The notes: generated from the letters alone by a model not told the origin. A stretch of DNA of 64,000 nt from Rhodanobacter sp. 67-28 (GCA_001898415.1 MKTU01000074.1:29947-93946); one strand, 5' to 3'; positions 10,834 through 21,331 are shown, counted from the first letter of the stretch. Translations and numbers: made by a program.

Positions 10834-11664
10834 TCATCGCCGAACACAACGCCCGCCGCTCACGCGATCGCGCTGCTCCAGATCCTGCGCCGTGAATACT
10901 TCGGCATAGCCGGCATCGCGCAGCAATACGCGCGCGGCCTCGCCCTGGTTCCAGCCGTGCTCGAACAGCAGCCAGCCGCCCGGGGCGAGATGGCCGAGGG
11001 CGCCATCGACGATGCGGCGGATGTCGTCCAGGCCGTCGCGGCCCGAGGCCAGCGCGCTGGCCGGCTCGAAGCGCAGGTCGCCGCGGGCCAGGTGTGGATC
11101 GCCGGCCTCGATGTAGGGCGGGTTCGAGACGATCAGCTCGAAGCGCTGGCCCGCCAGCGGCGCCAGCCAGTCGCCTTGCACAAAGCTGACGTTGTCGATG
11201 CCGTGGCGCTGCGCATTGCGTCGGGCAACGGCCAGCGCCGTCGCGCTGGCATCGGTGGCGATCACCTGCGCGCGGGGATGCTCGCGCGCGATCGCCAGCG
11301 CAATCGCGCCGCTGCCGGTGCCGAGGTCGGCGACGCGGCCGCTGAAACCGGGTGGCAGGCGCTGCAGCGCCAGTTCCACCAGCAGCTCGGTTTCCGGGCG
11401 CGGGATCAGCGTCGCCGACGTAACTTCCAGATCCAGCGTCCAGAAGCCGCGATGGCCGACGAGGTAGGCCACCGGCTCGCCGGCCTCGCGACGGGAAAGC
11501 AACTTCTGGTAAGACGTCTGGACGTCCATTTCAAGCGGATCGCCGGCATGCGCGAACAGCCAGCTTCGCGGCCGCTGCAGGACGTGCAGCAGCAGGAGTT
11601 CGGCCTCGGTGCGGTCGCCCAGCCGTTGCGTCGCCGCGGCCAGCGCCTCGCGCACGTCAGGCAT
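10834..11664 (-). CDS. prmC: Peptide chain release factor N5-glutamine methyltransferase
   Basis: PrmC methylates the glutamine of the GGQ motif in RF1/RF2. The 276-residue product has an N-terminal helical domain ([20 protein letters not shown]) followed by a class I SAM fold. Visible motifs are [28 protein letters not shown] (SAM binding) and the catalytic VSNPPYI. The start at 11664 (MPDVREAL) is the family start, and its first codons overlap the end of the large upstream membrane-protein gene by 8 bp, so translation is probably coupled. prfA is not adjacent here. Confidence 0.94.
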   Translation of the reverse strand: MPDVREALAAATQRLGDRTEAELLLLHVLQRPRSWLFAHAGDPLEMDVQTSYQKLLSRREAGEPVAYLVGHRGFWTLDLEVTSATLIPRPETELLVELALQRLPPGFSGRVADLGTGSGAIALAIAREHPRAQVIATDASATALAVARRNAQRHGIDNVSFVQGDWLAPLAGQRFELIVSNPPYIEAGDPHLARGDLRFEPASALASGRDGLDDIRRIVDGALGHLAPGGWLLFEHGWNQGEAARVLLRDAGYAEVFTAQDLEQRDRVSGGRCVRR

Positions 11665-14600
11665 CGCGCCCCGGCCCCGCCGCCGAAGGCGGCAGTTGCG
11701 GCGGCACCACGCCAGGCTTCGGCTCGCGCTTGCGCCAGTAGCCACCATGCGTCCACGCGTCGAAGGCCCAGCGCAGCCAGCCGATCAGCGCATTGGCGAG
11801 CCACAGCGCCCAGACCAGCATGGCGAGCTTGTAGATCCACAACGGCAGGCTGAACACGCCGGCCAGCGGCAACGCTCCGTCGCTGCGATCGGCAAACCAG
11901 TGCAGGTTCGACCCCGACGAGTGGTTGCCGGCCACATGCATGTCCGGCAAGCCCAGCAGACCCTGCGGCACGGCGCCGACCAGCACGCACAGTGCCAGCA
12001 CGGTCAAGGTCGCCAGGCCCAGCTGCAGCAGGTTGAAACGCAGGCGTTCGAGCTGCTCCGGCGCCCGCAGCCGCGCACGCAGACCCAGGGCGATCAGCCA
12101 CACCACCACCAGCGCGAACGCACTCCAGGCGAAGGCCGAGAAGCCCAGCCCCAGCAGCACCCAGTGGCGCAGGCGCAACGGCGTCGGGGCGTAGCGCGCC
12201 AGCAGCCAGGCGGCGATCAACAGCACCAGCACCTGTGACCAGTACAGCACCGCCGGGCCGTCGGTGGGCCCCCACGTCCACAACACCCAGCGATCCTGCG
12301 GCAGTTGCAGGTTCAGGTCGATGTTGGCCACCGGTGCATGCAGATCCAGCGCAGGCGTGCGCACGCGCGTCGCCACGCCCAGCGGCTCACGCAGATGCAC
12401 GGCGTAGTCATGCGCGCCGGGCAGCAGCGGCAGGCTCAGCTTGCCGTCACGCACCGCCAGGTTGATCGGCTGGTTGTCGCGCCGGGCATCGATCAACTCG
12501 CTGCCGGGCGGCAAGTCGATGGCATGCTCGCCGCCACGGGTGCTGCGCACGCGCAGGTCCAGCTGCAACTCGCTGGCGCGCTCGCCGGTGCGGATGGTCA
12601 GCTGCGCGCCGTCGATGGCGAGGCTGTCGCCGGCCATGGCCACCGGCTGCGTGATCGCCAGTTGCAGCTTCTCGCCCGGCAGCGGATCGAACCGCAGGCC
12701 ATCGTCGCTGGCGCTGGTCGGCACGCCTTCGGCATCCACATGCCACATCGGCGCCGCGCCCACTTCCCACACCTCGGAGCGCTCGCCCAGCGGCGGTGCT
12801 TCCAGGGTGATCTTCGCGGAGCGATCGAGCTGGCTGCTCCAGCTCACCATCGATTCGCCGGCCTTGAAGGTGACGTTGATCCTGCCGTCCTTGACCAGCA
12901 CGCCCTCGCCGCGCGGATGCTCGCCCGGCAGCAGCGGCAGGCTGATGCTGAAGCCGCCCTCCTGCGGCGCGATGCGCTCGACCCGGTTCAGCACGATCCA
13001 GTCCAGCCCCAGGCCGATGCTGCGGGTCAACCGCACATACGGCGGAAAGCTCTGCGCGGTCGGCAGTTGCTTGCCGTCGGCCGCCGTCTGCACGCGGCGC
13101 AGGGTGACGCTGTCGCCCAGCACCCGGCCGCCATCGACGCCATCGAGCGACCAGCCCGGGTCGCTGAAGGCGATGCGTTGCGGCGCCAGCGCGAAGTGCA
13201 GCGCGGCGCTGTCCACCGCGTCCAGCCGGTAGCGCAGGCTGACGCGGTGCACGCCGCGATCCAGCCGCAGCAGCAGCTGATCATCGTCGCGCAACAGCGC
13301 CGGATCGGCCTGGCCGTCGAGGCGGACATCGACCAGCGGCATTGCCTGGTCGGATGTCGGCAACGGCAGCGCCACGCTGGCGCCGGCATGGGCTTCCAGC
13401 ACGACCTCCAGCATCGCGCCGTTGACCTGAAGTTGCGCCTGCGCCACCTCGGCACACTGCGGCGCGCACTTCGGCGCCTCGGTGAGCCGGCCGCGCAACT
13501 GGCTGAGCAACTGCGCATCCGGCAGCGCCTGCGCGCGTGCGCCGGTGGGCAAGAAGGCGATCGCCAGCAAGGCGGCACCGGCGATGCCTGTACCACGCGA
13601 AGGCAGCCAGTGGTTACGCAGCGGTCGCCACAGCTTCATGGCCAATCGACCCAGCACCACCGCCAGCAAGCCGACCATCACTATGCGCAACAGGCGCACC
13701 AGCCATGCCGGTGCGATCACCAGCCGGGTGGTTTGCTGCGGCGTCACCGGCCCCGACCAGCCGAGCCGGTAGTTGTTGCCCTCGTCCCAATGCGGCGTGC
13801 CGACGCCGGCCTGGATCACGGTGCGGTTGTCCTGCTCGCTGGCCACCAGTTGGCTGGCCGTCATCCGCGAACCGGTGACAACCACGCTGGCCAGGGTGCC
13901 GGGGGCCGCCTGCACGACATTCGCGCTCATCTCGCTCACGGCCCGCGCGCCCGGTGGCGGTGGCGGAGGCGGTGCCGGCACGCCGGCCGCCATCTTGTCG
14001 GCGACGACGGCCTGCGGTGCATACGCCGCCGACACCATCCGCGGCGCGCTGCCGTGCTCCAGTTGCGGATGCAGCGCGTACTGCAATTGCGCGGCCGCGA
14101 ACGGCAGCGCCCACAGCACCGCCAGCGCAAACACGGCCAGCGCGCCGCCGCGCGCAAACCCGCGCAAGCGACCTTCCGGCAGCGCGCGCAGCAACAAGGC
14201 GAGCGCCAATGCCAGCGCCAGCGTCCACAGCGGTGCCAGCGCCTCGTGCTGCGCCAGCGCCAGATAGCCCGCCGCCAGCAGGGCCCACGGCCAACCGAGC
14301 AAGCGCCCGGCCAGCAACGCAACCAATGCCACCACGAACAGGTCGAGCAGGCTCCATTGCGCGGCCCAGGAATCGTTCGAGCGATCCGCACCGATCACAC
14401 CGAGCAGACGATAGCCGTGCGGCAGGTGCACGGTAGCCTCGATGCCGTCCAGCGGCAGCTGCCAACCGGAACCCGGCATCGCGCCGACTCCGGCCGGCAC
14501 GCGCAGGCCGGCTGCCACGTCGATGCGGCGATCGCGCAGCTCGACACCCGCATGGCCTTTCGCATCCCTGGTGACCAGCAGCGGTTCGCCGTCTTCCGAG

Positions 14601-15754
14601 GCACGCTGCAACTGCCACGGCGCGGTGACGTCGAGCCGCTGGTGATGGCGAAGTTCGCCACTGAGACGATCGGCGACGCTGAAATGCCCACCGTCGAAAT
14701 CCAGCCACATCTCGCGTTGCAGGTGCAGCGCGTCGCTGCGGCTGCCTTCATTGCCGCGGTTGCCCTGCTCCACGCTCAGCCCGCTGCGGTCATCCAGCGC
14801 GTAGGCCGGCAGGTTGGCCCAGTCGCCCGGCACCCCGGCCTGCGCCGCGTCGACCGCATTGCCTTCCACGCGCGTGCCGCGCAGCGCGTTGTCATCGGCG
14901 TAACTCCAGACCTCCTGCTTCGGCCACGGCGCGGGCGGCAGGGTCACGCCGACCTTCGCCAGTGGCGCGACGCTGCGCGCCAGCAGGGTCAGCGTCCACT
15001 GGCCCGGCCGCAATTGCACGCGCAGATGGCCATCGTTCTCCAGTCGCGCGGGCAGCTCGCCGCTGAGCGCAGTGGCGACGAAACCCGCGGGCAGCACCGG
15101 CCCCAGCACCTGCTCGCGCGCGCTGCCGCTGACGTTGAATTGCAGCCGCGTTTCCAGCGTGGCCGGGAGGCCATCGGCCAGGCGGCGATACACGCGCAGC
15201 GAAAGCGCATCGGCCGCGCGTTGCGCGCTGGCCGCTTCGCCCAGCGTGAGCTGCCGGCCATCGCGTTCGATTCGCGTCACCGTGGCGCCGTCGACGCGAA
15301 GCGTCACCAGCCCGATCGACTCCGGCACGCCCAGGTTGGCGGGTCGCGACGTCCATGGCAGCTCGCCCTGGATGTGATAATCGCCCGACTCCAGCCACAA
15401 CATCGGTTGGCCCTGATGCTCCAGCACCGTCGCCGGCCGGTTGCCCAGGTTCACCTGCTGCGGCCAGTGGCGACTGTCCCCCGGCAGGGCCACCCAGCTC
15501 GGCGCATCCACATGCACCTCCAGGCTGAAGTGCCCGCCATCCTCGCCGGCATCGAGCGCCAGCCGCCCCGGCCAGGCGCAGCGGTAACTGTCCTCACCCG
15601 GTGCCTGGTCGGCCAGGAACGGGCAAGCGTGCCCGGGCACGTCGTGCAGCACCCAACCCTGCCAGTCACGCAACGGCGGCGGAATGTCCTGCGCCGCCAG
15701 CGGCGCGGTCAGCAGCAGACCCAGACCCAGCAAAATGCACAATCGACGAAGCAT
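11657..15754 (-). CDS. Very large exported/membrane protein (1365 residues), family not recognised
   Basis: The protein starts [22 protein letters not shown], a Sec signal peptide. A β-rich periplasmic region of ~440 residues follows. Next come two blocks of hydrophobic helices (about residues 465-570), a proline run of eight near 596, the segment [17 protein letters not shown] near 625, and another transmembrane helix near 690. A second periplasmic β-rich region spans ~740-1160. A C-terminal bundle of four or more helices (about 1170-1335) ends in a basic, proline-rich tail. The VTGSR segment resembles the start of a TonB-receptor plug, which is odd in an inner-membrane protein. The low-complexity leucine/alanine stretches are typical of high-GC membrane genes. 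Its stop overlaps prmC. The function is unknown; a cell-envelope role is only an inference. Confidence 0.75.
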   Translation of the reverse strand: MLRRLCILLGLGLLLTAPLAAQDIPPPLRDWQGWVLHDVPGHACPFLADQAPGEDSYRCAWPGRLALDAGEDGGHFSLEVHVDAPSWVALPGDSRHWPQQVNLGNRPATVLEHQGQPMLWLESGDYHIQGELPWTSRPANLGVPESIGLVTLRVDGATVTRIERDGRQLTLGEAASAQRAADALSLRVYRRLADGLPATLETRLQFNVSGSAREQVLGPVLPAGFVATALSGELPARLENDGHLRVQLRPGQWTLTLLARSVAPLAKVGVTLPPAPWPKQEVWSYADDNALRGTRVEGNAVDAAQAGVPGDWANLPAYALDDRSGLSVEQGNRGNEGSRSDALHLQREMWLDFDGGHFSVADRLSGELRHHQRLDVTAPWQLQRASEDGEPLLVTRDAKGHAGVELRDRRIDVAAGLRVPAGVGAMPGSGWQLPLDGIEATVHLPHGYRLLGVIGADRSNDSWAAQWSLLDLFVVALVALLAGRLLGWPWALLAAGYLALAQHEALAPLWTLALALALALLLRALPEGRLRGFARGGALAVFALAVLWALPFAAAQLQYALHPQLEHGSAPRMVSAAYAPQAVVADKMAAGVPAPPPPPPPGARAVSEMSANVVQAAPGTLASVVVTGSRMTASQLVASEQDNRTVIQAGVGTPHWDEGNNYRLGWSGPVTPQQTTRLVIAPAWLVRLLRIVMVGLLAVVLGRLAMKLWRPLRNHWLPSRGTGIAGAALLAIAFLPTGARAQALPDAQLLSQLRGRLTEAPKCAPQCAEVAQAQLQVNGAMLEVVLEAHAGASVALPLPTSDQAMPLVDVRLDGQADPALLRDDDQLLLRLDRGVHRVSLRYRLDAVDSAALHFALAPQRIAFSDPGWSLDGVDGGRVLGDSVTLRRVQTAADGKQLPTAQSFPPYVRLTRSIGLGLDWIVLNRVERIAPQEGGFSISLPLLPGEHPRGEGVLVKDGRINVTFKAGESMVSWSSQLDRSAKITLEAPPLGERSEVWEVGAAPMWHVDAEGVPTSASDDGLRFDPLPGEKLQLAITQPVAMAGDSLAIDGAQLTIRTGERASELQLDLRVRSTRGGEHAIDLPPGSELIDARRDNQPINLAVRDGKLSLPLLPGAHDYAVHLREPLGVATRVRTPALDLHAPVANIDLNLQLPQDRWVLWTWGPTDGPAVLYWSQVLVLLIAAWLLARYAPTPLRLRHWVLLGLGFSAFAWSAFALVVVWLIALGLRARLRAPEQLERLRFNLLQLGLATLTVLALCVLVGAVPQGLLGLPDMHVAGNHSSGSNLHWFADRSDGALPLAGVFSLPLWIYKLAMLVWALWLANALIGWLRWAFDAWTHGGYWRKREPKPGVVPPQLPPSAAGPGRDA

Positions 15755-16281
15755 GCTGCTTTACCCCTTTAGGCCGGTCGGCGGGCACAGTGTAAGTGGA
15801 ACGCGGCGAGCGGACGAAGCGGCCCGTAACTGCGCCAGCCGCGATACGCGTTCGCACATTGCGCACTCCGGATTCAACGCAGCACGGGGTGGAATGGGGT
15901 CGAGGCCCGCCCCTCCCTCACGCCTCGTCGTGCCTGCGCAGGCACGCATCGCACTTCGTCATTGCGGGCAGTGGTGGCATTGGAGGGCAGCGGGCCGCAC
16001 GCAAGCCAGAAGCGGCCGATTGCTTGCAGCTGCAGGAGCGCACTTGTGCGCGATGCTCTTGCTTTCAGAGCAGAGCGGTCGATCGCCCAAGGCGATCGAC
16101 CGCTCTTCGCTTTGAATTCGGCCAAAGGCATCGCGCGCAAGCGCGCTCCTGCAAGTGCGAGGGATCGACCGTTCTTGTGAGAGGGGCGATGCCTGTCTTC
16201 GCAGGCATGACGGAGTGTGGGGACGACGTGAGAGGCCTGTCGAAAGCCCGGCAGCCACGTCATATCTCTCAATCAAAAGAA
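15755..16281. repeat. Intergenic cluster of hairpin (REP-like) repeats
   Basis: I find no gene in this ~530-bp gap. It holds several palindromes: GTGCCTGCGCAGGCAC near 15930; a perfect 16-bp stem AGAGCGGTCGATCGCC-caa-complement at 16072-16106; and ATGCCTGTCTTCGCAGGCAT at 16189-16208. GCAGGAGCGC...GCGCGATGC copies near 16031-16054 and 16128-16151 face each other in inverted orientation around the central stem. Such nested REP/BIME-like units are common between genes in Xanthomonadales. Confidence 0.65.
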
Positions 16282-16311
16282 TGGCGCGCCGGCCAGACAA
16301 CCGGCGCGCCA
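16272..16311 (-). terminator. Rho-independent terminator of the M1 aminopeptidase gene
   Basis: On the minus strand, 31 nt after the stop codon, an 11-bp perfect stem TGGCGCGCCGG / CCGGCGCGCCA with an 8-nt loop is followed by TCTTTTGATT. This is a classical stem plus U-rich tail. Confidence 0.8.
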
Positions 16312-16342
16312 CATGACACATGCTGAGCGAGCGTCAGCGCGG

Positions 16343-19045
16343 TTACTGCAGGATCGCTGCAGGGTCCTGCGCCTGCTTCAGCGCCGCGCACAGCTCGATC
16401 GATTCGCCGGTTTGCGCCAGGCCGCGGGCGATGCCGGCCGCGTCGTCCACGCGCGAATCGAAGAAGGCGTGCAGGCGCGCGGACTCGGCGGTGCTGCAGC
16501 CGCCGGCTGCGGCCAGCGACGGCAGGCGGCCGCCGGCGAAGCTGCCGGTGCGCTCGAGGATCCGCGGGTAGTGCGCGGTGAACCACTGCCACATCGCATC
16601 GCGCTGCGCGACGGTATCGCGCTCGCCCATCAGCAGCCGGCCCATCTCGCCCACCTTCACCGCGTCGGTCAGGGCGAAGTTGCGCACCTGTTCGGCGAGT
16701 GCCGGATCTTCCGCGCGCGACAGCCCGTCGAGGATGCCGTTGCGCAGCGCCGGATCGCTGGTGCGGGGCAGTTCGGCGATCAGCGCGTCCACCGCGGATT
16801 TTCCGTGCGTCTGCACTGCCATGCCCAGCGCATCACCGAGCAGGTCGGGGTTGGCGGCGGCCAGGTCCAGGCGACCGTTGGCGCCGGGCTTGAGCGCCGC
16901 CTCGCCCTGCTTGAGCAAGGCCGCGCGCACTTCCGGCACGCGGAAGTCGAACGCCAGCGCGTCGGCGAGCGTGCTGCGCAGCAAGGCCGCTGTATCCGTC
17001 TCGCCGGCCACGCGCTGGTAGCCGAGCTTCTGCAGCCGCGGCAGGTATGCCGCGCGAACCCAGCCGTCCACGCGTGCACGCTGCGCGTCGGTGCGCGCCG
17101 CGTGGTGCGCGATCCACGCCAGCTGGCCCAGCGGGGCGGTGGCGACGTCGGAGATCGGCGAGGCGGTCAGCGGCTTGAACGCGGCCAGCACGTCGCCGGC
17201 ATCGAGATCGCCGCGACGGAAACTGGCGCTGACCGCATCGGCATACGCGAGCTGCTCGGCGTCGCCGAGCTGGCCGACCACGGCGGTCAGCCGGGCCAGT
17301 TGCGGCTTGTCGAGGCTGAAACGGTAATAGCCGTTGGCGTTCGCGTTAGGCATGACCCAGGTCGGCTTGCCGGCACCGGGCAGCGCCATCGAGCCGCTGG
17401 CCTGGTCGAGCATCTTGCACTCCACCTTGCTGGACTGCGCTTCATCCTTGCCGTTGGCGCGGGTGCCGTAACGCACGCACACCGGCACGCCCCACAGGCG
17501 CTGCGGGTCGCCCTTGCTGCCCAGCGGCAGGTAGCGATCCTGGCTCAGCCGCAGCACGGTCTGGCCGCCCTTGTATTCCAGCTTGGTGCGCACGTAGGGC
17601 ACGCCGGACTGGTTGAGGAAGCTCTCGAATGCGTGCTTGAACGGCGCGCCCTTGCCCGCCGCGTCGGCGATGGCGTCGACCAGATCATCGGCGGTGGCGT
17701 TGCCGAACTTGTGATCCTGGATGTACGCGCGCATCCCCTTGCGAAAGATCTCCTCGCCCACGTAGTTCTCGAACATGCCGAGCACGCTGGCACCCTTCTG
17801 GTAGGTGATGCCGTCGAACGCGGTAGTGATGTCGCCGTTGCCGGTGATCGGCTGGCGCACGCTGCGCGCGCTGACCAGGCTGTCGCTGCCCATCGCGCGC
17901 TGGCCGCCGCGCACGCGGTCGAGATCGGCGCGGTATTCCGGATGCACCTGCATCGTCACCTTCTGCTGCATCCAGGTGGCGAACGCCTCGTTGAGCCAGA
18001 TGTCGTTCCACCACTCGGTGGTGACCGTGTCGCCGGTCCACATGTGCGCCAGCTCGTGCGCGGTGACGTTGAACGAGCCGCGCACGTTGCGCGCGGGGGA
18101 ATCGTTGTCGAGCAGCAGCAGCCAGTCGCGGAAGGTGACCAGGCCGGGGTTCTCCATCGCGCCGGCGGAGAAATCCGGCGCGGCCAGCAGGTCGAGCTTG
18201 TCGAACGGATAGCCGAAGCCGTAATAGTTCTCCAGCGCGTGGATGATGCTCGGCGTTTCGGAGAGGACATGCTGCATGCGATGGCCCTCGCCTTCGGCGG
18301 CGACGCCACGCAGCTGCAGCGGCTTGGCGCGGTAAGCGGTCGGCGAAATGTCCGGGCCGGCAACGACATCCCACGGGCCGACCGCGAAGGCCACCAGGTA
18401 GGTCGGCAGCGGCACGGTGCGGGCGAAGGTGACGGTCTTCCAGCCCTTGCCGGCGCCCTGCTCGCTCACCGGCTTGGTGTTGGCCACCACGGTCTCGTCG
18501 GCGGGCGCGGTGATGGAGATGTCGAACGGAGTCTTGAAGCCGGGCTCGTCGAAGCCGGGAAAGGCGAAGCGCGCGCTGATCGGTTCCATCTGGGTCATCG
18601 CATACGGCTTGCCCTTGGCGCTGACCTTGTACAACCCCTGCAGCTGCGCATTGAGCGGCGCGGTGTACTCGAACTTCACGCTGAGCTGCTGCGGCTGCAA
18701 CACGCTGCCGAAATCCACCCGCGCCACACCGGCCTTCGCATCCGCCGCCACGTACTTGCCCACGTGCACCGCGCCGGCAGCATCGGTGATCTCCACCCTC
18801 GACACCTTCAGGTCGGCGCCGTCCAGCCACAGGTGGTCGGAGGCCTTTTCGAGCTTCACCTCGATCGTCGTGGTGCCGGAGAAATCTGCCTGCGCGGGGT
18901 CCACCTTGAACGCCAACTGGTACGACTGCGGCATGGCCCAGCCGGGCAACCGGCCGCTGGGCGCCTGCTCGGCGGAAGCGGCCAGGGTCGAGGCGCCACA
19001 GGCAGCGAGCGCGGTGAACAAGGCGGTCTGGACAAGGCGGCGCAT
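16343..19045 (-). CDS. M1 family zinc aminopeptidase, exported
   Basis: This 900-residue gluzincin peptidase removes N-terminal residues from peptides. The exopeptidase motif GAMENPGLVTF and the zinc site HELAHMWTGDTVTTEWWNDIWLNE (HExxH plus the downstream glutamate) are both intact. An ERAP1-like C-terminal helical domain follows. The start at 19045 gives MRRLVQTALFTALAACG, an export signal; ALAAC-G fits a lipobox, although type I cleavage after LAASA is also possible. The longer frame to 19117 would run into the promoter. It is divergent from oxyR across a 159-bp region with an OxyR motif, so the two may share regulation. Confidence 0.93.
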   Translation of the reverse strand: MRRLVQTALFTALAACGASTLAASAEQAPSGRLPGWAMPQSYQLAFKVDPAQADFSGTTTIEVKLEKASDHLWLDGADLKVSRVEITDAAGAVHVGKYVAADAKAGVARVDFGSVLQPQQLSVKFEYTAPLNAQLQGLYKVSAKGKPYAMTQMEPISARFAFPGFDEPGFKTPFDISITAPADETVVANTKPVSEQGAGKGWKTVTFARTVPLPTYLVAFAVGPWDVVAGPDISPTAYRAKPLQLRGVAAEGEGHRMQHVLSETPSIIHALENYYGFGYPFDKLDLLAAPDFSAGAMENPGLVTFRDWLLLLDNDSPARNVRGSFNVTAHELAHMWTGDTVTTEWWNDIWLNEAFATWMQQKVTMQVHPEYRADLDRVRGGQRAMGSDSLVSARSVRQPITGNGDITTAFDGITYQKGASVLGMFENYVGEEIFRKGMRAYIQDHKFGNATADDLVDAIADAAGKGAPFKHAFESFLNQSGVPYVRTKLEYKGGQTVLRLSQDRYLPLGSKGDPQRLWGVPVCVRYGTRANGKDEAQSSKVECKMLDQASGSMALPGAGKPTWVMPNANANGYYRFSLDKPQLARLTAVVGQLGDAEQLAYADAVSASFRRGDLDAGDVLAAFKPLTASPISDVATAPLGQLAWIAHHAARTDAQRARVDGWVRAAYLPRLQKLGYQRVAGETDTAALLRSTLADALAFDFRVPEVRAALLKQGEAALKPGANGRLDLAAANPDLLGDALGMAVQTHGKSAVDALIAELPRTSDPALRNGILDGLSRAEDPALAEQVRNFALTDAVKVGEMGRLLMGERDTVAQRDAMWQWFTAHYPRILERTGSFAGGRLPSLAAAGGCSTAESARLHAFFDSRVDDAAGIARGLAQTGESIELCAALKQAQDPAAILQ

Positions 19046-19166
19046 GGCTTCACTCCGGGACGGGCAAAGCCCCACGCTAGGGGGCGGCATGACTTTCGAC
19101 CCAGTGCCAGAAGGCATGGCTGGCGGCCTGCGGCATCGTCAACGCTGATTATTTGCGTGGCGCATC

Positions 19167-19181
19167 ATAGGTATGATCTAT
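19167..19181. promoter_or_regulatory. OxyR binding motif upstream of oxyR
   Basis: The sequence ATAGGTATGATCTAT matches the OxyR half-site consensus ATAG-n-t-nnn-a-n-CTAT at every defined position. It ends 23 bp before the oxyR start, as expected for negative autoregulation. No second good half-site is visible 7 bp to either side. It also lies in the promoter region of the divergent aminopeptidase. Confidence 0.75.
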
Positions 19182-19204
19182 GTTTCGACGGACCGGGAGC
19201 GGCG

Positions 19205-20200
19205 ATGAACCTGCGCGACCTGCAATACCTCGTGGCCCTGGCGGAGCACCGCCATTTCGGTCGCGCGGCGGCCGCGTGTTTCGTCAGCCAGCCCACCCTC
19301 TCCACCCAGATCAAGAAACTGGAAGAAGAACTGGGCGTGTCGCTGGTCGAGCGCGCGCCGCGCAAGGTGCTGCTGACCGAGGTCGGCCGCGACATCGCGA
19401 TCCGCGCGCGCGACGTGCTGGGCGGCGTGGAACAGATCCGCGCGGTGGCGCGGCGCACGCTGGACCCGGAGTCCGGCACGGTGCGGCTGGGCATCTTCCC
19501 CACGCTGGGGCCGTACCTGCTGCCGCATGCGCTGCCGCTGGTGCGCGCGGCCTTTCCCAAGCTGGAGCTGCTGCTGGTCGAGGAAAAGACCGAGGCGATC
19601 CTGCGCCTGCTGCGCGAGGGCCGGCTCGACGCCGGCATCCTTGCCCTGCCGCTGCACGAGGACAGCCTGCACAGCGAGTTCCTGTTCGAGGAGCCGTTCC
19701 TGCTCGCCGTATCCGACGAACACCCGCTGGCGCACCAGCCGGGGCTGCTCAAGCTGCGCGACCTGTCCCACCAGAACCTGCTGCTGCTGGAAGACGGCCA
19801 CTGCCTGCGTGACCAGGCGCTGGAGGTTTGCCACATGGCCGGCGCCGGCGAGCACTCGGGCTTTCGCGCCACCAGCCTGGAGACCCTGCGCCAGATGGTG
19901 GCGGCCAACGTCGGCATCACCCTGCTGCCGGTGACGGCGGTAAAGCCGCCGGTGGCGCCGGTCGACGGCCTGCACCTGATCGAGTTCAAGGGCCACGCGC
20001 CAAGTCGCCGCATCGCAATGGTGTGGCGCAAGAGCTCGGCGATGCACGCCTTCCTGCAGCGCCTGGCCGAGGTGTTCCGGCAACTGCCCGCCGAACTGCT
20101 GGATGCACATTCGGCCGCCTCGCCGACAGTATCGGCACCGGCAACCCGTCGCGGCCGCAAGGCGACAAGACCCCAGGCATCCGCCGCCGACGCCGGCTGA
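19205..20200 (+). CDS. oxyR: LysR-type hydrogen peroxide sensor OxyR
   Basis: This 331-residue LysR regulator starts MNLRDLQYLVALAEHRHFGRAA, with a helix-turn-helix through SQPTLSTQIKKLEEELG. The C-terminal effector domain has the redox centre GHCLRDQALEVC, with two cysteines nine residues apart, equivalent to Cys199 and Cys208 of E. coli OxyR; they form the peroxide-induced disulfide. The C-terminus carries an extra basic tail (ATRRGRKATRPQ) beyond the usual ~305 residues. Regulon members such as ahpC or katG are not adjacent. A perfect motif upstream indicates autoregulation. Confidence 0.95.
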   Translation: MNLRDLQYLVALAEHRHFGRAAAACFVSQPTLSTQIKKLEEELGVSLVERAPRKVLLTEVGRDIAIRARDVLGGVEQIRAVARRTLDPESGTVRLGIFPTLGPYLLPHALPLVRAAFPKLELLLVEEKTEAILRLLREGRLDAGILALPLHEDSLHSEFLFEEPFLLAVSDEHPLAHQPGLLKLRDLSHQNLLLLEDGHCLRDQALEVCHMAGAGEHSGFRATSLETLRQMVAANVGITLLPVTAVKPPVAPVDGLHLIEFKGHAPSRRIAMVWRKSSAMHAFLQRLAEVFRQLPAELLDAHSAASPTVSAPATRRGRKATRPQASAADAG

Positions 20201-20251
20201 GCGCGGCGCGCGCATCGCGTACACTCTGCGCAGACCGAGGGTCGGGGCCCC

Positions 20252-20851
20252 ATGCGCAAACTTCTGATCGTCGCCGCCGCGGCGTTGCTGCTGCTGGGCG
20301 TGCTCAAGCATCGCGAGCACGCCGCCGTGCATCCCGACCCCGGCGTGCTGGCCGCGGCAGCGCCGGAGCAGGTGGATCTGGACCACGGCGCGCAGTTGCA
20401 GAAGGGCGACACCACGCTGACCACCCGCGCGCACTTCGACATCACCGCCCGCGTGCTCTCGCGCAAGGACTACGGCGGCGCCGACGGCGAGCTGGTGCCG
20501 CTGGATCTCGCCATGGGCTGGGGCCGCATGTCCGACAGCGACGTGCTGCAGCACATCGACATCAAGCAGTCCGGCCGCTTCTACTACTGGCACGTGCAGG
20601 AGTTCCCGATCCCCCGGCGCGAGATCGAAACCTCCAGCGCCAACATGCACATGATCCCCGCCGACGCCGACGTGAAAAACCAGCTAGAGCAGGTGCGCGC
20701 TGGCGAGGTCGTCCACCTCGAAGGCTTCCTGGTCGACGCCAGCCGGCCTGGGGGCTGGCACTGGAAGACGTCCATGACCCGCGAGGACACGGGTGCGGGG
20801 GCGTGCGAGTTGATTTATGTGGAGCGGGTGGACGTGGTGCCGGCGCCATAG
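20252..20851 (+). CDS. Exported hypothetical protein
   Basis: This 199-residue protein has an N-terminal hydrophobic anchor or signal (KLLIVAAAALLLLGVL) and a soluble domain. The domain contains FDITARVLSRKDYGG, PLDLAMGWGRMSDSDVL, QSGRFYYWHV and VHLEGFLVDASRPGGWHWKTSMTR, then a closing CELIYVERV. I recall very similar conserved hypothetical proteins in Xanthomonadales, but no biochemical function. It is probably membrane-anchored in the periplasm. It is a single gene 51 bp after oxyR in the same direction, so read-through from oxyR is possible. Confidence 0.75.
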   Translation: MRKLLIVAAAALLLLGVLKHREHAAVHPDPGVLAAAAPEQVDLDHGAQLQKGDTTLTTRAHFDITARVLSRKDYGGADGELVPLDLAMGWGRMSDSDVLQHIDIKQSGRFYYWHVQEFPIPRREIETSSANMHMIPADADVKNQLEQVRAGEVVHLEGFLVDASRPGGWHWKTSMTREDTGAGACELIYVERVDVVPAP

Positions 20852-21331
20852 CGGCGCGTAAAGCAAGCCGCGCTGGGAACTGCAAGGCCGGCGGCAGGTT
20901 TGCGTGACCTGACGGGCGGCGATGCTCCGCTCCTGATCCGGTTGGCGCGGTACCCGCTTACGATGGCAAGCGCACGGGAGAGCCACCACGGACCGCCGAG
21001 GCAGCAAGGCGCGAGAAATATCCCGAACTGTCGAATTCCCGTCCGTCATCCCCGCAAGCCGCCCTCGACAGCTAAGCCTGATCAAACCGTGGCCCGGCAT
21101 GCGGTTGACCGCAAGCAGAATCGACCGTGCCGCGGTAGCATGCATATCGGCGTTTTCGAGGTGATAACGCATACAAGCCTCGTTTCGCGAGATATGCACG
21201 CCAGCGTGCACCGAATGGCGCACCGAGATGGCGAGGCAACTCCTTGATAGGCTGCAGAACTTCCGACTTGACGGTGCCGCAGCGAGCGCGGAGCATGGCG
21301 TGCATATGCCCCGATCTGGGGTCTACTTGGC
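20852..21331. other. Gene-free left flank of the cassette array (possible attI region, no intI)
   Basis: This is the place where an integron integrase gene and attI site would be expected, with intI reading leftward. No open frame here resembles a tyrosine recombinase: I see no HxLRHxxA, no LGH and no IntI-specific insert on either strand. The segment ends in ACTTGGC immediately before the first core GTTAGGC. No attC-type stem precedes it, so the boundary is either a degenerate attI or a deletion scar. Candidate promoter boxes are too weak to call. Confidence 0.5.

Noticed and set aside
12305..15772. 1155-codon plus-strand open frame
   Set aside because: It is antisense to the 1365-residue membrane protein; its translation is rich in His, Arg, Gln and Ala with no domain, the usual shadow of a high-GC gene.
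16313..19204. Long plus-strand frame fused in front of oxyR
   Set aside because: The part before 19205 is the shadow of the M1 aminopeptidase and crosses the promoter region; OxyR begins at MNLRDLQYLV.
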